Assembly (NCBI GenBank): GCA_947441875.1
Contig: CANEUR010000060.1
Location: 1-6,613, forward strand
Source: Rickettsiales bacterium
GTDB taxonomy: Bacteria; Pseudomonadota; Alphaproteobacteria; Rickettsiales; UBA1997
Length of the DNA stretch: 6,613 nucleotides
Direction: 5' to 3'
Below the pieces are notes generated by a model. The model was not told the DNA's origin and ran no database searches. It saw only the letters and a program-made list of their open reading frames with translations. Numbering within the stretch: the stretch's first letter is position 1; each line of letters opens with the position of its first letter. Shown here one piece after another: positions 1 through 6,613 of this stretch. The position numbers and the translations under genes were made by a program.

Positions 1-803
1 ATAATCAAGTCTACGATTTAGCTAAAAAACACAAGCCAAAATTAATTGTAGCTGGAATATCTTCTTATCCAAGAATCATTGATTGGCAGAAATTCCGTGA
101 TATTGCTAATGAAGTTGGTGCTTTGTTGATGGTTGATATGGCTCATATTGCTGGTTTGGTTGCTTCTGGTTTGTATCCTTCTCCTGTTGGCATTGCCGAT
201 ATTATCACTTCTACCACTCACAAAACCTTGAGAGGTCCTAGAGGTGGGATTATTATCACTAATAACGAAGATTTGGCAAAAAAAATTAATTCGGCAGTTT
301 TTCCGGGTTTGCAAGGTGGGCCTTTGATGCATGTAATTGCTGGTAAAGCTGTGGCTTTTGGCGAGGCTTTGCAACCTAGTTTTAAAGACTATTCAAAACA
401 AGTTCTGGTAAATGCTAAAGTTTTAGCAGAAACCCTAATAAATAGAGGTTTTAAAATCACCACTGGTGGCACCGATTGTCATTTAATGGTTGCCGATCTT
501 ACTCCTTTGCAAAACATTACTGGTAAAGAAGCCGAATTGATTTTAGAAAAAGCAGGGCTTACTTGTAATAAAAATGCTATTCCAAACGATCCTAGAAGCC
601 CTTTTATTACATCTGGTTTACGTTTTGGCACATCCGCTTGTACTACTAGAGGTTTTAAAGAAAAAGAATTTATTATTGTTGGCAATTATATCGCTGATAT
701 TTTACATAAATTTACCAATCATGGTTTTGATGAAACACAAGTTTTATGCAGTCAAATTAAAACAGAAGTACAAAATTTATGTGCTAAATTTCCAATTTAT
801 TAA
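1..803 (+). CDS. glyA: Serine hydroxymethyltransferase, C-terminal part (5' end outside window)
   Basis: This is a PLP-dependent cytosolic enzyme that interconverts serine plus tetrahydrofolate with glycine plus 5,10-methylene-tetrahydrofolate, the main source of one-carbon units. The frame is open from base 3 and gives 266 residues; full-length family members have about 415-430, so roughly 150-160 N-terminal residues lie to the left. Seen directly: DMAHIAGLVASG, with the Asp (135-137) and His (144-146) that contact PLP; the PLP-lysine motif STTHKTLRGPRGG, with the Schiff-base Lys at 222-224; FPGLQGGP; and SGLRFGT, whose Arg (621-623) binds the substrate carboxylate. The TTG/ATG codons near 123-131 are internal, because the homology runs unbroken upstream of them. 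SGLRFGTSACTTRGF differs slightly from the usual SGIRxGTPAxTTRGF, but all catalytic residues visible here are intact. It ends in TAA, 15 bases before the next gene. The family assignment is very secure. Confidence 0.97.
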   Translation, partial: NQVYDLAKKHKPKLIVAGISSYPRIIDWQKFRDIANEVGALLMVDMAHIAGLVASGLYPSPVGIADIITSTTHKTLRGPRGGIIITNNEDLAKKINSAVFPGLQGGPLMHVIAGKAVAFGEALQPSFKDYSKQVLVNAKVLAETLINRGFKITTGGTDCHLMVADLTPLQNITGKEAELILEKAGLTCNKNAIPNDPRSPFITSGLRFGTSACTTRGFKEKEFIIVGNYIADILHKFTNHGFDETQVLCSQIKTEVQNLCAKFPIY

Positions 804-809
804 TAAATT
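794..809. repeat. 16-base all-A/T perfect palindrome at the glyA stop codon
   Basis: AATTTATTAATAAATT reads identically on both strands and spans the glyA TAA, followed by a T-rich stretch (TTTGTTTTT). As RNA it could form a six-pair A-U stem with a four-base loop. That is too weak for a confident terminator, and the downstream gene begins within ten bases. It may be chance in such AT-rich DNA. Confidence 0.25.
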
Positions 810-818
810 TTGTTTTTA

Positions 819-1622
819 ATGCTAAAATCAAGGTCGCCAAATATATTTATAATTAAAAATAGCAATATCATTCTTTGTTTTTGTATTCTTTTATTTTTTT
901 TGGTGCCTCATTATTCTTGGGCGGTAAATACAAGAAATATCAATGTTTATGCAGATCCTAATTTATCATCGGCAATAATTAAAATTGCTCGAGATTTTTC
1001 GCAAAAAAATAATGCAACAATTACTGTTAATCTTGATTCTTCAATTGATTTTTTAAACAATCTCGATGAAGAATCGGGTTTTGATGTTTTTATTTCTGCT
1101 AATTCTTCCGTTATAGATACTCTAAAACAAAGAGGTTTGGTAGATGTTTATAATATTTTTTATGTTACAAGTGATAAATTAGTTTTAGTTTGCAAAAAAG
1201 ATGCTATGATCCCTATAAACATGATGAAAAAAAATATTTCTCTGATTGATGCTTTAAAAATTATCGATGATTATCGTCTAAATTTAATTGTAAACCATGT
1301 CAATACTTCCGAGGGTTTTTATAGCAAAAAAATACTTAATAGTGTAGATTTCAAAAACTTAAAAGTTTTTGAAAAAATGCCAGAAGATCGTTCTTTGTTA
1401 ATTCATGATATCGAAGATAATTACGATAGTTATGGTTTAATTTTTTCTAGTAAGTTAGTAAAAAATAACAACTTACGCATTATTGCTAGTGATCAAGAGA
1501 GAAGTTATCAGGCTATGGCAATTGTAAGTAATAACATGGATTTATCTAGAGAGTTTTTAAAATTTTTAAAAACTGAAAATGCTAAAAAAATTTTTACCGA
1601 TAGCGGTTTTATTAATAATTAA
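819..1622 (+). CDS. ModA-like periplasmic substrate-binding protein (molybdate ABC transporter type), ligand uncertain
   Basis: This is a solute-binding protein of the ModA class, which captures an oxyanion in the periplasm for an ABC importer. From ATG 819 it has 267 residues. Residues 13-35 form a signal peptide (Lys, hydrophobic core, SWA then V), leaving a mature chain of about 232 residues, the size of E. coli ModA. Family blocks recalled from E. coli ModA are matched in order: INVYADPNLSSAI (41-53), FDVFISANSSVID (from 88), LVLVCKK, YGLIFSSKL (from 205) and a C-terminal FLKFLKTENAKKIFTDSGF. The ligand pocket differs: the A-A-S-L of ModA is D-P-N-L (46-49), and the conserved pocket Tyr of the GIVYGSDA block is Phe209. 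Binding of molybdate is therefore doubtful; another small anion or a lost ligand is possible. An upstream in-frame TTG at 810 would add only three residues. No Shine-Dalgarno sequence precedes it. No modB or modC lies in the window. The gene sits tightly between glyA and the flavin reductase. Confidence 0.82.
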   Translation: MLKSRSPNIFIIKNSNIILCFCILLFFLVPHYSWAVNTRNINVYADPNLSSAIIKIARDFSQKNNATITVNLDSSIDFLNNLDEESGFDVFISANSSVIDTLKQRGLVDVYNIFYVTSDKLVLVCKKDAMIPINMMKKNISLIDALKIIDDYRLNLIVNHVNTSEGFYSKKILNSVDFKNLKVFEKMPEDRSLLIHDIEDNYDSYGLIFSSKLVKNNNLRIIASDQERSYQAMAIVSNNMDLSREFLKFLKTENAKKIFTDSGFINN

Positions 1623-1628
1623 CTTTTT

Positions 1629-2735
1629 ATGACTAATCACACTTTATTTAATAATTTAAAAATTGGCGATATCACTTTAAATAACCGCATTATAATGGCC
1701 CCACTCACTAGAATGCGATCTACACAACCTGGCGATATTGCCAATCAGTTAAATGCTACTTACTATGCGCAAAGAGCTAGTGCTGGTTTGATTATTTCAG
1801 AGGCTTCTCAAATTTCTGTCCAAGGAAAGGGTTATCCTGCTACTCCGGGCATTCACTCTTCAGAGCAAATCGAGGGCTGGAAGTTAATTACAAATGAAGT
1901 TCATAAAAAAGATGGTAAAATATTTTTACAGTTATGGCATGTTGGGCGAATTTCACATTTTTCTTTGCAGCCAAACAATCAAACACCAGTTGCTCCATCG
2001 GCAATACCTGCTAAAAATAGCGGCACCTACACAGTCGATTTTAAGCCAACTCCTATTCTTACTCCAAGGGCTCTAGAACTGCATGAAATAGCCAGTTTAA
2101 TTGCCGATTATAAACAGGCCGCAATCAATGCTAAAGAAGCTGGTTTTGATGGTGTTGAGTTGCACAGCGCTAACGGTTATTTGCTTGATCAATTTTTACA
2201 AGATAATTCTAATGTTCGCACCGATAATTATGGTGGCTCAATTGTTAATAGAGCTAGACTATTACTTGAAATTCTTGATGAAGTTATTAAAGTTTGGGGC
2301 AGTGGTAGAGTAGGGGTTAGATTATCACCTTATGGCACTTTTAACGATATGTGCGATAGTGATCCTGTTAAACTTTTTTCTTATGTGATAGAGCAGTTAT
2401 CGGCAAAAAATATTGCTTACTTGCATTTAATTGAGCCAAGATCCTCAACAGCAGGTGGCTCTGATGCTGTAAATAATTCTGCCCCAAGTGTTGTTAATAT
2501 TTTTAAAAAACTATGTAAAATGCCAGTAATTTCGGCAGGTGGCTATAATTTAGAGTTGGCAAAACAGGCTCTAGATAATAATTTAGCCGATGCAATAGCT
2601 TTTGGTAGATTATTCATTGCTAATCCAGATTTGCCAAGAAGATTTTTAGAAAATACCACACTAAATAATTACGACAGAAAAACATTTTACGGTGGTGGTG
2701 AAAAAGGCTATATCGATTACCCGTTTTTAGATTAA
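1629..2735 (+). CDS. nemA: Old Yellow Enzyme family alkene/N-ethylmaleimide reductase (NemA-like)
   Basis: This is a cytosolic FMN-containing TIM-barrel oxidoreductase that uses NAD(P)H to reduce activated C=C bonds and related electrophiles. Its 368 residues match the roughly 365 of E. coli NemA end to end. Visible motifs, with Old Yellow Enzyme equivalents from family knowledge: MAPLTRMRS with Thr27 near the flavin; YYAQRASAGLIISEA; LQLWHVGRISH with Gln101 on the FMN; ELHSANGYLLDQFL with His179 and Asn182 as substrate anion-binding residues and Tyr184 as the proton donor; RTDNYGGSIVNRARL; VGVRLSP with Arg231; and AFGRLFIANPDLPRR with Gly326/Arg327 on the FMN phosphate. The C-terminus FYGGGEKGYIDYPFLD is typical of NemA. 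The His/Asn pair is the yeast OYE-type arrangement, where E. coli NemA has His/His. The start ATG lies 6 bases after the preceding stop and has no Shine-Dalgarno. The true substrate is unknown; detoxification of reactive electrophiles is the usual inference. Confidence 0.95.
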   Translation: MTNHTLFNNLKIGDITLNNRIIMAPLTRMRSTQPGDIANQLNATYYAQRASAGLIISEASQISVQGKGYPATPGIHSSEQIEGWKLITNEVHKKDGKIFLQLWHVGRISHFSLQPNNQTPVAPSAIPAKNSGTYTVDFKPTPILTPRALELHEIASLIADYKQAAINAKEAGFDGVELHSANGYLLDQFLQDNSNVRTDNYGGSIVNRARLLLEILDEVIKVWGSGRVGVRLSPYGTFNDMCDSDPVKLFSYVIEQLSAKNIAYLHLIEPRSSTAGGSDAVNNSAPSVVNIFKKLCKMPVISAGGYNLELAKQALDNNLADAIAFGRLFIANPDLPRRFLENTTLNNYDRKTFYGGGEKGYIDYPFLD

Positions 2736-2738
2736 TTT

Positions 2739-3731
2739 ATGTTAAATTTGCAGCCAAAAAAAGTGAAAGAAAAAGCCAAAAAAACAGCCTTTTCTTTATT
2801 AGAGTTATCAGTAGTTATTTTAATTATTGGCATTTTAATTACTGGAGTAATGAAGGGCGGTTCTTTAATTTCTTCTTCTCGACTTAATTCGGCTCGATCT
2901 CTTACTGCCAGATCTCCTGTGGGCGAAATAAACGGTTTAACCGCTTGGTACGAAACCACCTCTTTGCAATCTTTTGGCAAAAGAGTGCCCGGAGGATCTG
3001 GTGCCACGCCTACTCCTAAGGCTAGAATTTCGGCAGTACAATTAACAGATTCTAGAAGAGATCAAGATCGAATTGAAATTTGGCGAGATGTTAGTCCAAA
3101 ATGCATAAATAATTATTCTATAGCAAATACTTCAACAGTAGATTCAGCAGTAGCTCAAACAACTGATTATATCAATACTTGCAATGCTTTATCGCAAGCA
3201 ACTATTGCTAATCGACCCTACTATAGTTTATCTGGTATAAATAGTTTGCCCTCGGTAAGTTTTGAAAATGGCAATAACTTATTGCTTGATGCTTTTAAAG
3301 ATGGAAATATTTCGGTTGCAACCAAATTTGTAGTTTTTAATGTTGATGCTAAGCCTGCTTCTGGCAACACTGCAACTATCTTAAATAATAATCCAGCATT
3401 AAATGAACAAAGAATATTAATTGATCCTACAAATATTTCACTTAATAATGGAGTAAGTAGTAATGTAAATATTCAAACACCTTATACTATTAAAAACACT
3501 TATATTTTAGGGGTGATTTTTGCTGGAGCGAATTCATATTATAAAATAAATAACGGCACATTAACAATATTAAATCTCGGAATAAATACTACATCTGGTC
3601 TTACTGTTGGTGGTGCAAATTTTGTTGGTAAAATTTCTGAAATAATAGTTTTTAACCGTATGTTAAAAGAAAGCGAAATGACCGAAATATTTAATTATCT
3701 AGGTAAAAAATATAAAGTACAGGTTTTATAA
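2739..3731 (+). CDS. Type IV prepilin-like protein with C-terminal LamG/concanavalin-like domain
   Basis: The protein has 330 residues. Residues 1-17 are a short, lysine-rich leader ending KKTA; then comes FSLLELSVVILIIGILITGVM (from 18), the hydrophobic helix of type IV pilins and type II pseudopilins, with Glu22 at mature position +5. The expected cut is Ala17/Phe18; the usual Gly at -1 is Ala. After the helix (SARSLTARSPVGEINGLTAWYETTS) comes a long globular part. Its signatures IANRPYYSLSGINSLPSVSFENGNNLLL and ISEIIVFNRMLKESEMTEIFNYLGKKY resemble the last strands of bacterial LamG/laminin-G-like jelly rolls, which often bind glycans. Cys122 and Cys148 could pair. It would be held in the inner membrane until processed by a prepilin peptidase and then assembled or surface-exposed. 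It starts 3 bases after the reductase stop and is followed at once by a terminator, so it is probably the last gene of the unit. No other pilus or type II secretion genes are in view. The binding partner is unknown. Confidence 0.85.
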   Translation: MLNLQPKKVKEKAKKTAFSLLELSVVILIIGILITGVMKGGSLISSSRLNSARSLTARSPVGEINGLTAWYETTSLQSFGKRVPGGSGATPTPKARISAVQLTDSRRDQDRIEIWRDVSPKCINNYSIANTSTVDSAVAQTTDYINTCNALSQATIANRPYYSLSGINSLPSVSFENGNNLLLDAFKDGNISVATKFVVFNVDAKPASGNTATILNNNPALNEQRILIDPTNISLNNGVSSNVNIQTPYTIKNTYILGVIFAGANSYYKINNGTLTILNLGINTTSGLTVGGANFVGKISEIIVFNRMLKESEMTEIFNYLGKKYKVQVL

Positions 3732-3770
3732 TAGCATTTAATTTTATTTGAATTAATGCTAAATTTTTTT
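3732..3770 (+). terminator. Rho-independent terminator after the prepilin-like gene
   Basis: TAGCATTTAATT (3732-3743) pairs with AATTAATGCTA (3751-3761) around a 7-base loop, leaving one bulged T. A run of seven T follows at 3764-3770. The hairpin begins directly after the TAA. The G-C content sits in the base of the stem, as far as this AT-rich genome allows. It separates the upstream unit from the exoprotein gene. Confidence 0.8.
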
Positions 3771-3828
3771 ATCAAAACTACTTGCTATCTTAAAAATTAT
3801 TATTTAATATTTTAAAACTAATATCGAT

Positions 3829-3834
3829 TATAAT
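3829..3834 (+). promoter_or_regulatory. Candidate -10 box for the exoprotein gene
   Basis: A perfect TATAAT lies about 55 bases upstream of the ATG and downstream of the terminator, where a promoter is expected. No good -35 hexamer lies 16-18 bases upstream; the nearest weak candidate is TTAATA at 3804-3809, with a 19-base spacer. In DNA this AT-rich a TATAAT can arise by chance, so position is the main support. Confidence 0.4.
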
Positions 3835-3888
3835 GCTTTTATATTACTAATTTATTTTAATTTTTTACTTTTCACCACAAAGTATCTT

Positions 3889-6613
3889 ATGTTTTATTTT
3901 CTTGTTGTAAGGTTAGCTTTGCCTTGCCTTCTGTTATGCTTTATTTCTGCTTTATGTGTTGTTGGCTATGCTAACGAAACACCTAGCAATGCTGTTGCCA
4001 ATTCTTCTGCAACTTTGGTTGGCTCTTCTGCTAATGGCACTGTTGTTGTTGATGTTGCTACTCCAAATGCTAATGGCTTATCTTATAATCAATACCAAAA
4101 ATTTGATGTTGGCTCGGCTGGTTTAATTCTTAATAATTTTGCTGGCAACAAAACCGATGTTTCCAACACTCAATTAGCTGGTCTGATTAATATCAATCCC
4201 AATTTACAGCAAAATCAAGAAGCAAAAATTATTCTTAACGAAGTAGTTTCAAATAATCCTTCAAATTTTACTGGTTACCTTGAGGTTGCAGGTAAAAAAG
4301 CCGAAATAATTATTGTTAATCCTAATGGTATCAATTTTTCTTCTGCTGGATTTATTAATACCAATAAACTTACTGCAGTGGTTGGTTCAGTTATGCCAAA
4401 CGATAATAATTGGCAATTTGATTTATCGCAAAATAATAATGTTGCACCAAGTTTGTTTGTTGAAAAAAATGGCATCGATCTAGAAACAGTTGATGTTACT
4501 AATTTTATTGCTAATAAAATAGCTATTAATGCTAATGTTTATGCTGGTGAAAATGAATTTTTTATAAAATCAGGCAACGGTCTTTATGATTATCAAACTC
4601 AACAAATAAATTCAGCTACTCAACAACAATTACCGCAACAAATAGCTATTGATGTGGCAAATTTTGCTCAAATTCAAGCAGGCAATATTTATTTAATTAC
4701 TACCCAAAGCAATTCCCAAATAAATCAGCAAGGTAGTTTATTAGCAAATAAAGATGTTGTTTTGCAAGCCGAAAATATTAATAATAAAAATATTGTTGCC
4801 GATTTTGGTAATATTCATATTGTTGCCAAAAATTTACAAAATACTGGGTTTTTATATGCTAAAAATCAAAAAATTAACCTTGATTTACAAAATTTTAATA
4901 ATCAAGGTTCAGTAATAGCTAAAACTCAGGCAAATTTTACAATAAAAAATGATTTTTCCCATGATGCTTTAGCTCAAATAAATACCCAAGAACTATTTTT
5001 AAATACCAACAATCTTAATAATATGGGCAGTATTTTTGGCGAAAATCTTAAACTTGTCGCTAATAAAATCAACAATCAAAGCCATATTTTTGCAAATAAA
5101 AATATATTTTTACAAACAGATTATTTTGATAATTTTGGTAATGTGATGGCAAAAAATAATTTGCATATTGAAGCAAAAAATTTACTGAACAGGCAAGATA
5201 TTTCAAGTAAAAACGGCTTTATTTTAGCAAATATCATAACCAATAAACACAATATTGTTTCTGCCGAAAATCTCGATTTAATTGTGAATAACTTGCAAAA
5301 TCACAAATTAATTTCTGCCAACAAACTTAACATTACTGCTCAAAACATTAAAAATAATGCTAATTTAGAGGCTGTTGATGGTTTAAATGTTAAATTTTCT
5401 TTACCTCAAAATATTACTAAATGGCAAAATTTACTAAATGATGATGTTCCTTATTCGTTGCAAGGCAATATTGTTTCTGCCGGTTCTATTACTATTAATA
5501 GTGATGATGGTTTGTTAAATAATGCTAAAATTTTGGCAAATAATAATATCGATGTTAATGTTGCTCTTGATGTTATTAACAATTCCTCAATTGTTGCCAA
5601 TTCATTAGCTATCAAAACTGCAAAAGATGTGCAAAATAATAACGAAATATTGTTAAATCAAAATCTATCAATTACAGCAAGCTCTCTTACAAATAAACAA
5701 AAAATTCTTACTGAATCGGCAAATTTAAATATTCAAAATATTTTTAATTATTCCAAACTTTTGGTGGCAAATAATTTAAATATTAGCTCTAATAATTTAA
5801 TCAATTGGCAAATTATTGAGGTTGGTAAAGATGTTAATTTATTATTAAGAAACAATTTTATTAACCAACCAAATGCCTTATTTTATGCTGGTGGTAATGC
5901 TAATTTTTTGGTGGGTAATTTGCTACATAATCAAAGTAATGCCATTATTTATGCTAATGGCAATTTGGGTATACAAAAAGATGTTAATAAAAACAATACT
6001 AATGTGTTAGAAAATGGTTTTGCCACCATCGAAGCTGGGCAAAATATAAGTATTTATGCGAATGTAGTTAATAATCGTGGCATCGATTACGATGCAGATC
6101 CTAATGGTTTTTATGGCTATAATGTGCTTTATCAAGTTCCTCAAAATGCTAGAGGTAATGGTTTTATGGCTTTAATGTTTAAAGATATTCCTGTAAGCAC
6201 CCTTAAAACCAAACAGTCTAAAATAACCGCTGGGGCTAATTTATTTATCAATAATGGTGTGATTAATAATTATTCTAGCTCTATTACCGCCAAAAATAAT
6301 ATTGTTTTTAATAATTCTTCTTTTAATAATCAAACATCTTCTGTTTTGGTAACAAATTTAAAAAATACTTATGGCAAATATTGGCATACTAAAAGTTGCA
6401 TAGGTGGTAGATGGAAATGTAAAACCTATTATCACCAAGCCGATGAAACTACAACTTCTTCTGCTTTGGTTTTGTCGCAAGATATAGCAAATATAAAGGC
6501 GGGCAACAATATTACCATTAACAATGCTGGCTATATTAATAATGGTTATTTAAATAATTCACTTGGTTTAAAGACAGTAATAGCAACCTCTAAGCATAAT
6601 AAAGCTTTGGTTG
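3889..6613 (+). CDS. Filamentous haemagglutinin/CdiA-like TpsA exoprotein, N-terminal 908 codons (3' end outside window)
   Basis: I translated this frame from ATG 3889 and found no stop through the right edge. Residues 1-28 are a signal peptide (hydrophobic core LALPCLLLCFISALCVVG, probable cut GYA/N). It lacks the long extended signal peptide (ESPR) of many TpsA proteins. Residues about 29-270 fit the two-partner secretion domain: the NPNL (103-106) and NPNGI (144-148) motifs, with VEVAGKKAEIIIV-like strands leading into NPNGI. A TpsB/FhaC outer-membrane pore recognises this domain. From about 285 onward, short Asn-rich repeats alternate with beta-strands, predicting a long right-handed beta-helix fibre. 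A Cys-containing segment lies at 828-850 (Cys837, Cys844). Known relatives act in adhesion or, when a toxic tip is present, contact-dependent inhibition; the C-terminus that would decide is not visible. It stands alone after a terminator. The start is the only ATG between the upstream in-frame stop (3805-3807) and the signal peptide. No Shine-Dalgarno is seen. Confidence 0.92.
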   Translation, partial: MFYFLVVRLALPCLLLCFISALCVVGYANETPSNAVANSSATLVGSSANGTVVVDVATPNANGLSYNQYQKFDVGSAGLILNNFAGNKTDVSNTQLAGLININPNLQQNQEAKIILNEVVSNNPSNFTGYLEVAGKKAEIIIVNPNGINFSSAGFINTNKLTAVVGSVMPNDNNWQFDLSQNNNVAPSLFVEKNGIDLETVDVTNFIANKIAINANVYAGENEFFIKSGNGLYDYQTQQINSATQQQLPQQIAIDVANFAQIQAGNIYLITTQSNSQINQQGSLLANKDVVLQAENINNKNIVADFGNIHIVAKNLQNTGFLYAKNQKINLDLQNFNNQGSVIAKTQANFTIKNDFSHDALAQINTQELFLNTNNLNNMGSIFGENLKLVANKINNQSHIFANKNIFLQTDYFDNFGNVMAKNNLHIEAKNLLNRQDISSKNGFILANIITNKHNIVSAENLDLIVNNLQNHKLISANKLNITAQNIKNNANLEAVDGLNVKFSLPQNITKWQNLLNDDVPYSLQGNIVSAGSITINSDDGLLNNAKILANNNIDVNVALDVINNSSIVANSLAIKTAKDVQNNNEILLNQNLSITASSLTNKQKILTESANLNIQNIFNYSKLLVANNLNISSNNLINWQIIEVGKDVNLLLRNNFINQPNALFYAGGNANFLVGNLLHNQSNAIIYANGNLGIQKDVNKNNTNVLENGFATIEAGQNISIYANVVNNRGIDYDADPNGFYGYNVLYQVPQNARGNGFMALMFKDIPVSTLKTKQSKITAGANLFINNGVINNYSSSITAKNNIVFNNSSFNNQTSSVLVTNLKNTYGKYWHTKSCIGGRWKCKTYYHQADETTTSSALVLSQDIANIKAGNNITINNAGYINNGYLNNSLGLKTVIATSKHNKALV
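4777..5373 (+). repeat. About ten tandem degenerate 19-residue beta-helix repeats in the exoprotein
   Basis: Residues 297-495 of the exoprotein divide into about ten units averaging 19 residues, plus a partial one. Unit starts include INNKN, LQNTG, FNNQG, LNNMG, INNQS, FDNFG, ITNKH and LQNHK. Each unit has the form hydrophobic-x-N-x-G/x, then a short strand, a turn with A-K-N or A-N-K, and a second strand such as LKLVA or LHIEA. This is the haemagglutinin-repeat pattern. The DNA copies have diverged, so they are protein repeats rather than recent duplications. Confidence 0.75.

Noticed and set aside
42..374. 110-codon open frame on the - strand
   Set aside because: It lies fully inside glyA, whose active-site motifs are intact on the + strand, and the translation resembles no family I know.
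574..819. 81-codon + strand frame overlapping the end of glyA
   Set aside because: It is an out-of-frame, Leu-rich reading of glyA and has no support of its own.
816..826. TTAATGCTAAA shared with the 3' arm of the terminator at 3753-3763
   Set aside because: No matching 5' arm or T-run is present near 816, and this copy covers the ModA-like start codon, so it is not a terminator.
1227..1234. Run of eight A inside the ModA-like gene as a slippage or phase-variation site
   Set aside because: Runs of this length are expected in such AT-rich DNA. The frame is intact and codes for ordinary Lys-Lys-Asn.
1894..2313. Two short + strand frames (1894-2076 and 2101-2313)
   Set aside because: Both are out-of-frame readings inside the Old Yellow Enzyme gene, which is complete and conserved in its own frame.
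2732..3007. 91-codon open frame on the - strand
   Set aside because: It is antisense to the prepilin helix and following segment. The + strand reading has clear pilin features.
4275..4475. 66-codon open frame on the - strand
   Set aside because: It is antisense to the TPS domain of the exoprotein, where the + strand carries NPNGI.

Overview
The window is a strongly AT-rich stretch of bacterial DNA with every supported gene on the + strand. All four visible stop codons are TAA, and the proteins are rich in Asn, Lys and Ile. The GlyA fragment carries active-site blocks (DMAHIAGLVASG, THKTLRGPRGG) of the kind found in alphaproteobacteria. The prepilin-like protein is of a type I associate, from memory, with low-GC host-associated alphaproteobacteria (Rickettsiales/Holosporales-like). 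A Gram-negative, low-GC, possibly alphaproteobacterial and possibly host-associated organism is therefore the best guess, but this is inference. Secreted, two-partner-type and prepilin-type proteins all point to a two-membrane envelope.

Layout: (1) 1-803, the 3' two thirds of glyA (serine hydroxymethyltransferase), entering from the left edge. (2) 819-1622, a ModA-type periplasmic substrate-binding protein with a signal peptide and an altered ligand pocket. (3) 1629-2735, an Old Yellow Enzyme flavoprotein close to NemA. (4) 2739-3731, a type IV prepilin N-terminus joined to a LamG/concanavalin-like C-terminal domain. These four are separated by only 15, 6 and 3 bases, so they look like one transcription unit. 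It is closed by an intrinsic terminator (3732-3770) directly after the prepilin stop. (5) 3889 to the right edge, the first 908 codons of a very large filamentous-haemagglutinin/CdiA-like exoprotein (TpsA), with signal peptide, TPS domain and beta-helix repeats, still open at the end of the window. A TATAAT box at 3829-3834 may be its promoter.

How they fit together: glyA (one-carbon metabolism) and the flavin reductase are metabolic, while the binding protein, the LamG prepilin and the exoprotein are exported. The operon-like stretch mixes a housekeeping gene with envelope functions, and no common pathway is evident. The exoprotein is set apart as its own unit by the terminator. Its TpsB transporter, and any toxin tip and immunity gene, would lie beyond the window. 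No RNA genes, CRISPR arrays or insertion sequences were seen.
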